Of a DNA stretch of 64,000 nt, positions 28,624 to 37,100 are shown piece by piece (within the stretch, counting starts at the first letter, position 1; every line of letters begins with the position of its first letter). The DNA comes from Pseudomonas sp. F(2018) (lineage in GTDB: Bacteria > Pseudomonadota > Gammaproteobacteria > Pseudomonadales > Pseudomonadaceae). The notes under the pieces were generated by a model that saw only the letters and a list, made by a program, of their open reading frames with translations, made no database searches and had not been told where the DNA came from. The stretch spans positions 1,116,001 through 1,180,000 of the forward strand of contig NZ_SCOM01000001.1 of the NCBI RefSeq assembly GCF_005508865.1, written 5' to 3'. The translations under genes and the position numbers were made by a program.

Positions 28624-28765
28624 GAACCTACTTACGATCTGCTGCGCGTCGGCGATACGGCGTTAAAAACAGCATTCAGAATGCTCATTTACTATTCGTA
28701 AACTGCGCTTCTTAAACTGTTTTTGCCTTGTCTCGCTCTAGCTTGCGAGATCGTAAATAGGTTCT
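28623..28765 (+). repeat. Structured palindromic repeat, copy B, joined to a stop codon
   Basis: This 143-bp element has 18-bp terminal inverted repeats with one mismatch (AGAACCTACTTACGATCT against AGATCGTAAATAGGTTCT). Inner pairings are AAAAACAG with CTGTTTTT, GCATTC with GAATGC, and a TTTAC-5-GTAAA hairpin at 28688-28702. The A of the TGA stop of the preceding gene is its first base. It is homologous to copy A at 15448-15588 and is in the same orientation relative to the upstream gene. It is AT-richer than its surroundings and than copy A. Confidence 0.85.
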
Positions 28766-28835
28766 ACGTCCGTCGCTGGACTAGGGCCAGCAAGTCAGGG
28801 CTGTTACACTGACAGCCCGCTAGGAGATCGATGTT

Positions 28836-29069
28836 ATGCCCACTTCCTTCCTCGAAATTGTCGAACTGCCCGACGGCCGCATCATTCTGCGCCGTGCCGA
28901 GGATGAGGAAGTGCTGGTGACCCTGGACTTCTCGGCGGATGCCAAGGCCTTTCTGCAGGGTCATCATGTCGAGGTGGCCAAGGCCATGCTCAATGTCGGC
29001 GTGCAGATGGCCGGCCGACTGGCCGAAGGTGAGATCGAGCAGGATGAGCAGCCGCGCGTGCTGCATTGA
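28836..29069 (+). CDS. Small conserved hypothetical protein
   Basis: This 77-aa acidic cytoplasmic protein has an N-terminal beta-like stretch (Phe-Leu-Glu-Ile-Val-Glu-Leu) and a helical C-terminal half, with no catalytic motif. The ATG at 28836 has TAGGAG 9 bases upstream. An inverted repeat GGGCTGT / ACAGCCC at 28798-28818 lies just before the start. It converges on sulA. Apparent homologue of PA3009 (recalled). Function unknown. Confidence 0.75.
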   Translation: MPTSFLEIVELPDGRIILRRAEDEEVLVTLDFSADAKAFLQGHHVEVAKAMLNVGVQMAGRLAEGEIEQDEQPRVLH

Positions 29070-29076
29070 TTGCCCG

Positions 29077-29123
29077 GCGCCCGCACTGGGCGCTTGATTC
29101 GAAGGCGCTATCCGACTGCGCCT
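29077..29123. terminator. Two hairpins in the gap between convergent genes
   Basis: GCGCCC-5-GGGCGC (29077-29093) and AGGCGC-9-GCGCCT (29103-29123) lie between the small hypothetical gene and sulA. Neither has a clear T-run, so a terminator role is likely by position only. Confidence 0.4.
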
Positions 29124-29133
29124 CCCGTAAGCC

Positions 29134-29604
29134 TTAATCCAGACGAATATTCAGACTCTGTGCGCTGCCCAGGCGCGCGGCACTGGTCAGGCTCGCCCGC
29201 TGATTGGGTTGCAGGCCGATCCAGCTCACAACTGTGTGGCTACGGCCCAGGCGCAGTGCTTCGCGAGCAAGATCCAGAGCCTCCTGGCCGGTGCTGGGTT
29301 GCAGTACCAGCAGGCGATCCAGGTTGAGGCCGACGCTGCGCAGCCAAGCCGTGGTAATGGAGGCGGGCGGGGCGATCAGGGTCAGCCATCGAGCATCCTG
29401 ATTCAGGCTGAGCTCGCGCAGCACCGGCCCTAGCAGATGGCGGCAGTTGCCGAGCGAGCCGGACAGGCGCAGCTCGCTGAACGGCTCGGGTTCGTCGAGC
29501 CAGGGGTTTTCCACGACATCGTCGAGCAGCGGCGTCAGCGTATTGCCGAGGAAAGCTTCAAACAGTGGAAGTTGCGAACGATTCAGCGACTGCGGGAACT
29601 GCAT
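29134..29604 (-). CDS. sulA: SOS cell division inhibitor SulA
   Basis: This 156-aa protein is of the SulA/RecA-like fold that binds FtsZ and blocks division during DNA damage. It shows a Trp-Leu-Thr-Leu-Ile-Ala-Pro-Pro segment and a central Leu-Leu-Val-Leu-Gln-Pro strand followed by a helix, as in Pseudomonas SulA. The ATG at 29604 has TAGGAGA 5 bases upstream. It lies 16 bases downstream of lexA on the same strand and has no SOS box of its own, so it is induced from the lexA promoter. The lexA-sulA arrangement is typical of Pseudomonas. Confidence 0.9.
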   Translation of the reverse strand: MQFPQSLNRSQLPLFEAFLGNTLTPLLDDVVENPWLDEPEPFSELRLSGSLGNCRHLLGPVLRELSLNQDARWLTLIAPPASITTAWLRSVGLNLDRLLVLQPSTGQEALDLAREALRLGRSHTVVSWIGLQPNQRASLTSAARLGSAQSLNIRLD

Positions 29605-29620
29605 GAAGCTCTCCTAATGC

Positions 29621-30232
29621 TCAGCGGCGAATGACGCCGACACTCAAACCTTCGATCACCAAGTCCTGCTCTTCCAGGTTCACCTCGATAGGGGCGAACT
29701 CCGGGTTTTCGGCGATCAACAGGACCTTGCTGCCATTGCGCTGGAAGCGCTTGACGGTCACCTCGTCATCGATGCGGGCCACCACGATCTGGCCGTTACG
29801 GGCCTCGCGGGTGGTGTGCACGGCCAGCAGGTCGCCGTCGAGGATGCCGATATCCTTCATGCTCATGCCACGCACGCGCAGCAGATAGTCGGCCTTGGGG
29901 TGGAAGAACTCCGGATTGATCTTGCAGGAGTCTTCGACGTTCTGCTGGGCCAGGATCGGCGCACCGGCGGCGACCCGGCCGATTACCGGCAGGCCTTCTT
30001 CTTCCGCCGCAGCCGGTTCGAAGCCGGGGATGCGGATGCCACGAGAGGCGCCCGGGGTCATCTCGATCGCACCTTTGCGGGCGAGGGCTTTTAGGTGCTC
30101 CTCGGCGGCGTTGGGCGACTTGAAGCCCAGTTCCTGAGCGATCTCCGCGCGGGTTGGCGGATAGCCGTTGTCTTCCAGGCAGCGTTTGATGAAGGCGAGG
30201 ATTTCGGATTGGCGCGGCGTCAGTTTGAGCAT
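29621..30232 (-). CDS. lexA: LexA repressor of the SOS response
   Basis: This 203-aa repressor has an N-terminal winged helix (about residues 1-70, recognition helix near 40) and a C-terminal self-cleaving peptidase domain. The cleavage site Ala89-Gly90, nucleophile Ser124 (Gly-Met-Ser-Met) and general base Lys161 are all present, so RecA-stimulated autocleavage should occur. The ATG at 30232 gives the family length; the frame is open to 30334, but that stretch crosses both SOS boxes. It leads an operon with sulA and is divergent from psrA. Confidence 0.97.
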   Translation of the reverse strand: MLKLTPRQSEILAFIKRCLEDNGYPPTRAEIAQELGFKSPNAAEEHLKALARKGAIEMTPGASRGIRIPGFEPAAAEEEGLPVIGRVAAGAPILAQQNVEDSCKINPEFFHPKADYLLRVRGMSMKDIGILDGDLLAVHTTREARNGQIVVARIDDEVTVKRFQRNGSKVLLIAENPEFAPIEVNLEEQDLVIEGLSVGVIRR

Positions 30233-30241
30233 GCTGGCGGT

Positions 30242-30257
30242 CTGTCTGTTTATACAG
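30242..30257. promoter_or_regulatory. LexA (SOS) box 1
   Basis: CTGT-8-ACAG, 16 bp, is a full match to the SOS consensus ends. It lies 9 bases upstream of the lexA start codon. Confidence 0.92.
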
Positions 30258-30260
30258 TTG

Positions 30261-30276
30261 CTGTGATTATATACAG
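30261..30276. promoter_or_regulatory. LexA (SOS) box 2
   Basis: A second CTGT-8-ACAG, 19 bp from the first (same helical face within a turn). It contains the lexA -10 hexamer. Confidence 0.93.
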
Positions 30277-30293
30277 TGATTCGATGCTGGCAA
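30266..30293 (-). promoter_or_regulatory. lexA: lexA-sulA promoter
   Basis: On the minus strand TTGCCA (30293-30288) is followed after 16 bases by a consensus TATAAT (30271-30266). The -10 lies inside SOS box 2, so LexA binding would exclude RNA polymerase. Confidence 0.8.
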
Positions 30294-30415
30294 CCCCTGT
30301 TTCGTTTCGGAGGCGAAATGTCCATTTCTGCCATCCAGCGGAGCGGTATGGGCTTTTCCTTATTTAACCTATGGTTTAATGCGTGACCGAGCAGCCATGA
30401 AAGGTCTTGTCAGAC

Positions 30416-30445
30416 TTGACAGGGCGCCAGCCTGAAACGTATGTT
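30416..30445 (+). promoter_or_regulatory. psrA: Candidate psrA promoter
   Basis: A consensus TTGACA (30416-30421) is followed after 18 bases by TATGTT (30440-30445). The -10 lies within the first PsrA box, which explains autorepression. Confidence 0.65.
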
Positions 30446-30460
30446 TCAAACAAGTGTTTG
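30434..30460. promoter_or_regulatory. psrA: Tandem PsrA operators
   Basis: GAAAC-4-GTTTC at 30434-30447 and CAAAC-4-GTTTG at 30447-30460 are two perfect dyads of the PsrA motif (G/C-AAAC, short spacer, GTTT-G/C), sharing one base. They lie 16 bases upstream of the psrA start. Confidence 0.88.
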
Positions 30461-30475
30461 TCAGGTGGAGATGTC

Positions 30476-31183
30476 ATGGCTCAATCAGAAACTGTTGAGC
30501 GCATTTTGGATGCTGCTGAGCAGCTGTTCGCGGAAAAGGGCTTCGCCGAGACTTCTCTGCGCCTGATTACCAGCAAGGCCGGGGTCAACCTGGCGGCGGT
30601 CAACTATCACTTCGGTTCCAAGAAGGCGCTGATCCAGGCAGTGTTCTCGCGCTTCCTTGGGCCGTTCTGTATCAGTCTCGAGCGTGAGCTGGATCGTCGC
30701 CTGGCCAAGCCGGATGCCAAGGCTAGCCTCGAAGAACTGCTGGAGATGCTGGTGGAGCAGGCCCTGGCGGTGAAGCCGCGCAGTGGCAACGACCTGTCCA
30801 TCTTCATGCGCCTGCTCGGCCTGGCCTTCAGCCAGAGCCAGGGTCACCTGCGCAAGTATCTGGAAGAGGTGTACGGCAAGGTCTTCCGCCGCTACATGCT
30901 GCTGCTCAATGAGGTCGCGCCCAAGTTGCCGCCGCTGGAGATCTTCTGGCGCGTGCACTTCATGCTCGGCGCCGCGGCGTTCAGCATGTCCGGTATCAAG
31001 GCCCTGCGTGCCATCGCCGAGAACGACTTCGGTGTGGATACCTCGATCGAGCAGGTGATGCGTCTGATGGTGCCGTTCCTCGCCGCCGGCATGCGTGCCG
31101 AGAGTGGGCTGAATGACGAGACGCTGGCCACCGCCCAATTCAAGCCGAGAACCAAGTCGCCGGTCACCGCCAAGGCCGTCTGA
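30476..31183 (+). CDS. psrA: TetR-family regulator PsrA
   Basis: This 235-aa TetR repressor has an N-terminal helix-turn-helix (residues 8-55; Thr-Ser-Leu-Arg-Leu-Ile-Thr-Ser-Lys-Ala-Gly-Val then Val-Asn-Tyr-His-Phe-Gly-Ser-Lys) and an all-helical ligand domain. In P. aeruginosa PsrA responds to long-chain acyl groups such as oleate, represses itself and fadBA, and activates rpoS. The ATG at 30476 has GGTGGAG upstream. Two perfect PsrA boxes overlap its promoter, and fadBA lies in the same window with a near-consensus box. Confidence 0.95.
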   Translation: MAQSETVERILDAAEQLFAEKGFAETSLRLITSKAGVNLAAVNYHFGSKKALIQAVFSRFLGPFCISLERELDRRLAKPDAKASLEELLEMLVEQALAVKPRSGNDLSIFMRLLGLAFSQSQGHLRKYLEEVYGKVFRRYMLLLNEVAPKLPPLEIFWRVHFMLGAAAFSMSGIKALRAIAENDFGVDTSIEQVMRLMVPFLAAGMRAESGLNDETLATAQFKPRTKSPVTAKAV

Positions 31184-31223
31184 CCCTGTGCCCGGGCGGG
31201 CCGATGGGCTAAGCTAGCGGCCC

Positions 31224-31748
31224 ATGCGCCCGCTCGATCTCCTGCATATCTCCATTGCCGATCAGCGCCTGTACGGCTTCGCCGACGGGCAATTGATCGT
31301 GCGCCTGCCCGTGTCCACCGCACTGAATGGTGCCGGTGAGCAGAGTGGTTCCAACTGCACGCCGCGGGGGCGCCATCAGGTGCGGGCGAAGATCGGTGAC
31401 GGCCTGCCGCTCGGCGCGGTATTGCGCGGGCGACGCTGGACCGGCGAGGTCTGGTCCGAGGAGCTGGATGCGCAGTTCCCCGGCCGCGACTGGATTCTTA
31501 CCCGCATTCTCTGGCTCAGCGGCTGTGAACCGGGCATCAATCGCCTGGGCAAGGTTGATACCTTCCGCCGCTACATCTACTTGCATGGCACGCCGGATAC
31601 CCGGCCCATGGGCGTGCCGCTTTCCCATGGCTGTGTGCGCCTGCGCAACGCCGACCTGCTGGATCTCTTTCCCCGTGTACCGCCGCACTGCGCGGTGCTG
31701 ATCGACGAGGCGCCGCGCCCCGAGTGGGCGACCGCCGAACTCTGTTAA
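31224..31748 (+). CDS. L,D-transpeptidase (YkuD) family protein without signal peptide
   Basis: This 174-aa protein consists of essentially one YkuD domain. The catalytic motif is complete: His121-Gly, then Ser134-His135-Gly136-Cys137 and Arg139. YkuD enzymes make 3-3 cross-links, attach lipoproteins or cleave peptide bonds in peptidoglycan, normally in the periplasm. No signal peptide or membrane helix is visible: the N-terminus enters the fold at once and no in-frame start upstream adds one. No ribosome binding site is evident either. It lies between psrA and nagZ, a cytoplasmic muropeptide recycling enzyme, with nagZ 9 bases downstream. A cytosolic recycling role is possible but speculative. 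Confidence 0.85.
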   Translation: MRPLDLLHISIADQRLYGFADGQLIVRLPVSTALNGAGEQSGSNCTPRGRHQVRAKIGDGLPLGAVLRGRRWTGEVWSEELDAQFPGRDWILTRILWLSGCEPGINRLGKVDTFRRYIYLHGTPDTRPMGVPLSHGCVRLRNADLLDLFPRVPPHCAVLIDEAPRPEWATAELC

Positions 31749-31757
31749 GGACTCTTC

Positions 31758-32768
31758 GTGACTACACCTCTCTACGGCTCCCTGATGCTGGACATCCAGG
31801 GCACCTGGCTGACCGCCGAAGACCGCCGAATCCTGCGCCAGCCGGAAGTCGGTGGCCTGATCCTGTTCGCCCGCAATATCGAAGACCCGCGCCAGGTGCG
31901 CGAGCTGTGCGTCTCCATCCGCGCCGTGCGCCCGGACCTGCTGCTGGCGGTGGACCAGGAAGGCGGCCGCGTGCAGCGCCTGCGCAATGGTTTCGTGCGC
32001 CTGCCGGCCATGCGTGCTTTGGCCGATAACGACCACGCCGAACAGCTGGCCGAGCACTGCGGCTGGCTGATGGCCACCGAGGTGTTGGCCGTGGGCCTGG
32101 ATCTCAGCTTTGCCCCGGTGCTGGATCTGGATCACCAGCGCAGTGCGGTGGTTGGCAGTCGCAGTTTCGAGGGCGACGCCGAGCTGGCGACTCGCCTGGC
32201 CGGCGCCTTCATCCGTGGCATGGATGCGGCGGGCATGGCCGCCACCGGCAAACATTTCCCCGGTCACGGCTGGGCCGAGGCCGACTCCCACGTAGCTATC
32301 CCGGTAGATGAGCGCAGCCTGGACCAGATTCGTGCCAGGGACCTGATCCCGTTCCAGCGCCTGAGCCAGCAGCTGGCGGCGGTGATGCCGGCCCATGTCA
32401 TCTACCCGCAGGTGGACGCCGGCCCGGCCGGTTTCTCGCGGCGCTGGCTGCAGGAGATCCTGCGCGGCGAGCTGGGCTTCGCTGGAGTGATCTTCAGCGA
32501 TGACCTGTCCATGGCCGGCGCCCATGTGGTGGGCGACGCCGCCAGCCGTATCGAAGCGGCGCTGAATGCCGGCTGCGACATGGGCCTGGTGTGCAACGAT
32601 CGCGCCTCCGCCGAGCTAGCCCTCGGCGCTCTGCAGCGCCTCAAGGTGCAGCCGCCCAAGGGGCTGGCGCGCATGCGCGGTCGCGGTTTCGCCCGTACCG
32701 ACTACCGCGAGCAGCCGCGCTGGCTGCAGGCCATGGCGGCCCTGCGCGCGGCGCAGCTGATCGATTGA
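31758..32768 (+). CDS. nagZ: Beta-N-acetylhexosaminidase NagZ
   Basis: This 336-aa family 3 glycoside hydrolase removes GlcNAc from anhydro-muropeptides in the cytoplasm, a recycling step that also feeds AmpC induction. It shows Val-Asp-Gln-Glu-Gly-Gly-Arg-Val (65-72), Lys-His-Phe-Pro-Gly-His-Gly (165-171), the Asp-Ser-His acid/base dyad (176-178) and nucleophile Asp248 in Ser-Asp-Asp-Leu. It starts with GTG at 31758 after a short AAGGA. Probably an operon with the YkuD gene before it and the phosphorylase after it. Confidence 0.95.
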   Translation: MTTPLYGSLMLDIQGTWLTAEDRRILRQPEVGGLILFARNIEDPRQVRELCVSIRAVRPDLLLAVDQEGGRVQRLRNGFVRLPAMRALADNDHAEQLAEHCGWLMATEVLAVGLDLSFAPVLDLDHQRSAVVGSRSFEGDAELATRLAGAFIRGMDAAGMAATGKHFPGHGWAEADSHVAIPVDERSLDQIRARDLIPFQRLSQQLAAVMPAHVIYPQVDAGPAGFSRRWLQEILRGELGFAGVIFSDDLSMAGAHVVGDAASRIEAALNAGCDMGLVCNDRASAELALGALQRLKVQPPKGLARMRGRGFARTDYREQPRWLQAMAALRAAQLID

Positions 32769-33521
<753 letters not shown>

Positions 33522-33538
33522 GCCTGGCGCCAGGAACA

Positions 33539-33565
33539 AAAAAGCCCCGCACCGCGGGGCTTTTT
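33539..33565. terminator. Rho-independent terminator after the phosphorylase gene
   Basis: A 12-bp stem AAAAAGCCCCGC / GCGGGGCTTTTT with a 3-nt loop. A-run and T-run on either side allow it to work in both directions. Confidence 0.92.
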
Positions 33566-33572
33566 GTTTGTG

Positions 33573-33629
33573 GGAGCGAGCTCTGCTCGCGAATCAGCCC
33601 CCGAGAGCTTCGCGAGCAGAGCTCGCTCC
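33573..33629. repeat. REP palindrome pair (REPIN), GAGCGAGC type
   Basis: A perfect 21-bp inverted repeat (33573-33593 and 33609-33629) with a 15-nt loop lies between two convergent genes. The arms contain GGAGCGAGCTCTGCTCGCGA, the common Pseudomonas REP core. Such elements are moved in trans by RAYT transposases, and none is encoded here. Confidence 0.9.
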
Positions 33630-33640
33630 TACGGGAGTCT

Positions 33641-34165
33641 TCAGGGCTGGGTGACTTTCACCAGTACGCCCAGGCTGCCGTTGTCCAGATAGGTCAGCTC
33701 GCCCAGCTTGAGGCGGGTCTTCTGCCGTACGCGCTCGCTGCCGCTGAGCAGACCGTCGGTATCGAAGCGGTTGACCCAGAAGTCCGCCTCCAGGTCGATC
33801 AGGCGCTGCTGCTCGCTCAGACCGACCACGCCCTCGACCGGGTAGTGGCCGAACTGCTCGTTACCGGTGCTCAGGGCGGACTTGCTCGGCACGGCCGTCA
33901 GGTTCTGCGCCCAGGCCTGGTGCAGCAGCACTTCGTAGCCATTGCCGGGGTTGAGCTTGGCCGCCTCGTCGTTCAGCGCGGTGCCGCGCTCGTTACCGGT
34001 GATGGGCACGGCGCCCACGGCCCAGTCGTCCGGCGCCGGCTGGCTGGAGGAGAGGGCTTCGCCGCCCTGGCGGAAGACCAGCACTTCGATCTGGAACAGG
34101 CCGTCGGCGAAGGCCTGGGGGGCCAGCAGGCAGAGCAGCAGGGTGAGGTGGCGAAACGCGCGCAT
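33641..34165 (-). CDS. CsiV-like periplasmic protein
   Basis: This 174-aa protein has a signal peptide (residues 1-20, cleavage after Ala-Phe-Ala). The rest matches the CsiV family pattern: an opening Phe-x-Ile-Glu-Val-Leu-Val-Phe-Arg strand, and a C-terminal Phe-Trp-Val-Asn followed by basic Arg-Val-Arg-Gln-Lys-Thr-Arg and Gly-Glu-Leu-Thr-Tyr-Leu-Asp. P. aeruginosa CsiV was described as a modulator of the lytic transglycosylase-like protein; here it is assigned by family resemblance only. The ATG at 34165 starts the signal peptide. It is downstream of mfd on the same strand, 13 bases after its stop. Confidence 0.75.
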   Translation of the reverse strand: MRAFRHLTLLLCLLAPQAFADGLFQIEVLVFRQGGEALSSSQPAPDDWAVGAVPITGNERGTALNDEAAKLNPGNGYEVLLHQAWAQNLTAVPSKSALSTGNEQFGHYPVEGVVGLSEQQRLIDLEADFWVNRFDTDGLLSGSERVRQKTRLKLGELTYLDNGSLGVLVKVTQP

Positions 34166-34178
34166 TGAGTCAGTCCTT

Positions 34179-37100
34179 TCAGGCGGATTGCGGGGCGAGG
34201 CGCTCCAGCAGCGCCTCCAGGGTATTGAAACGTTCTTCCGGGCGCTCCATCGGCACCTGGAGTTTGAACTGGGTGGCACCCTCGAACTTGTAGCGGGCCG
34301 GGGCGCTCTGGATCAGCTTGATCAGCACCAGCGGGTCGACACTGGTGTCGCCGGCGAACTCGATGCGCCCGCCCTGGGGGCCGGCGTCGATCTTCTTGAT
34401 GCCGAGCTTCTCCGCCTGCAGCTTGAGCAGGGTCAGGCGCATCAGGTTCTTGGTCGCCTCCGGCAGCAGGCCGAAGCGGTCGATCATCTCCACCTGCAGC
34501 TCTTTCAGGCCGTCCTCGTCGGCAGCCGAGGCGATGCGCTTGTAGAGGATCAGGCGGCTGTGCACGTCCGGCAGGTAGTCGTCGGGGATCAGCGCCGGCA
34601 CCCGCAGGTTGACCTCCGGACCACCGCCCAGCGGCTGCTCCAGATTCGGTTGCTCGCCCTTGCGAATGGCCTTCACCGCGCGTTCGAGCATCTCCATGTA
34701 GAGGGTGAAGCCGACTGCTTGGATCTGTCCGCTCTGGCCGTCGCCGAGCAGTTCGCCGGCGCCGCGGATTTCCAGGTCGTGGGTCGCCAGGACAAAGCCG
34801 GCACCCAGGTCCTGGGCGTTGGCGATGGCCTCCAGGCGCTTCTGCGCATCCTCGGTCATGCCCTTGCGCGGCGGGGTGAGCAGGTAGGCGTAGGCCTGGT
34901 GGTGGCTACGGCCGACCCGGCCGCGCAGCTGGTGCAGCTGGGCCAGGCCGAACTTGTCGGCGCGCTCAATGAGGATGGTGTTGGCACTGGGCACGTCGAT
35001 GCCGGTCTCGATGATGGTCGAAGCCACCAGCACGTTGAAGCGCTTGTGGTAGAAGTCGCTCATCACCCGTTCCAGGTCGCGCTCGTGCATCTGCCCATGG
35101 CCGATGCCGATGCGGGCTTCCGGAACCAGTGCAGCCAGGTCGGCGGCGCACTTCTCGATGGTCTTCACGTCGTTGTGCAGGTAGTACACCTGGCCGCCGC
35201 GCAGCAGTTCGCGCAGCAGCGCCTCCTTGATCACCGAGTCGTGCTGTTCCATGACGAAGGTGCGCACCGACAGGCGGCGCGCCGGTGGCGTGGCGATGAT
35301 CGACAGATCGCGCATGCCCGACACCGCCATGTTCAGCGTTCTCGGGATGGGGGTCGCCGTGAGCGTGAGGATATCGACTTCGCTGCGCAGGGCCTTGAGC
35401 TGCTCCTTCTGGCGCACGCCGAAGCGGTGCTCCTCGTCGATGATGCACAGCCCCAGGTCCTTGAAGCGCACATCGTCCTGCAGCAGCTTGTGGGTGCCGA
35501 TGACGATATCGATCTTGCCCTCGGCCAGCTTGGCCACCGCCTCGTTGACTTCCTTGGCGCTCTTGAAGCGGCTCATCACCTCGACCGTCACCGGCCAGTC
35601 GGCGAAGCGGTCGCGGAAGCTGTTGTAGTGCTGCTGGGCGAGCAGGGTAGTCGGCACCAGCACGGCGACCTGACGCCCGCTGTGCACGGCGATGAAGGCC
35701 GCGCGCATGGCCACCTCGGTCTTGCCGAAGCCGACGTCGCCGCACACCAGGCGGTCCATCGGCTTGGCCGCCAGCATGTCCTCGCGCACCGCGTCGATGG
35801 CGTTCTGCTGATCCGGGGTCTCCTCGAAGGGGAAGCCGGCGCTGAAGGTGGCGTAGTCGGCGGCCGGGTCCTTGAAGGCATAGCCTTCACGGGCGGCGCG
35901 GCGAGCGTAGATGTCGAGCAGCTCGGCGGCGACGTCGCGCACCTGCTCGGCGGCCTTGCGCTTGGCCTTCTGCCAGGTCTCGGAACCCAGGCGGTGCAGC
36001 GGCGCCAGGGCGTCGTCGCTGCCGGTGTAGCGGGCGATCAGGTGCAGGCTGGCCACCGGCACGTAGAGCTTGGCTTCCTCGGCGTACATCAGGGCGAGGA
36101 ACTCGGCGGCCTGGCCGTCGAACTCCATGGTCACCAGGCCCAGGTAGCGGCCAACGCCGTGGTCGATATGCACCACCGGCGCGCCTTCGCGCAGCTCGGT
36201 GAGGTTCTTGATCACGTTGTCGCCGCCGTCGCGCGATTTCTCGCGGCGGCGGCGCTGCATCACCCGTTGGCCGAACAGCGGGCTCTCGGCGACCAGGGCG
36301 ATCTTGTCGAGCAGCAGACCCTCGTCCAGCGGTGCGATGCAGATGGCCAGGCGCTCGCGGCTGTCAGTGAACTCCTTCCAGCCGGCCACTTCGATGGGCT
36401 TGAGCTTGAGCCGCGCCAGCAGCTCCAGCAGCACCTCGCGGCGGCCGGCGGACTCGGCGCTGAACAGCACGCGGCCCGGGTATTCCTCGATAAAGCGGCG
36501 CAGCGCGGCCAGCGGCTCGCTCGCCTTGGCCTGGATGGCCAGGTCCGGCAGGGGCCGGGCGTCGAAGCGTTCGCGGCCGACGCCGACTTCCACGTCTTCC
36601 TGGCTGACCACCACGCGCGGCCAGTGCTTCAGGCGGGCGAAGCAGTCCTCCACCGGCAGGAAGATGTCGGCCGGCGGCAGCAGTGGGCGCTCGGGGTCGA
36701 CGCGGCGGTCCTCGTAGCGGTTGCGTGCGTCGGTCCAGAACTGCTCGGCAGCCTGCTCGATGCCTGGCAGGGAGAACACCTGGGTGTCGCCCGGCAGGTA
36801 GTCGAACAGGGTGCCGGTTTCCTCGAAGAACAGCGGCAGGTAGTACTCGATGCCGGCCGGGGTGATACCGGAGGCGAGGTCCTGGTAGATCGGGCAGCGG
36901 CGGAAGTCGACGTCGAAGCGCTCGCGGAAGCGCCCGCGGAAATCGGTGACGGCCTTCTTCTCCAACGGGAACTCGCGGGCCGGCAGCAGGCGGATCGACT
37001 CCACCTTGTCCACCGAGCGCTGGGTCTCGGGGTCGAAGGTGCGCAGGGTCTCGATCTCGTCGTCGAACAGGTCGATGCGGAAGGGCGTGTCGCTGCCCAT

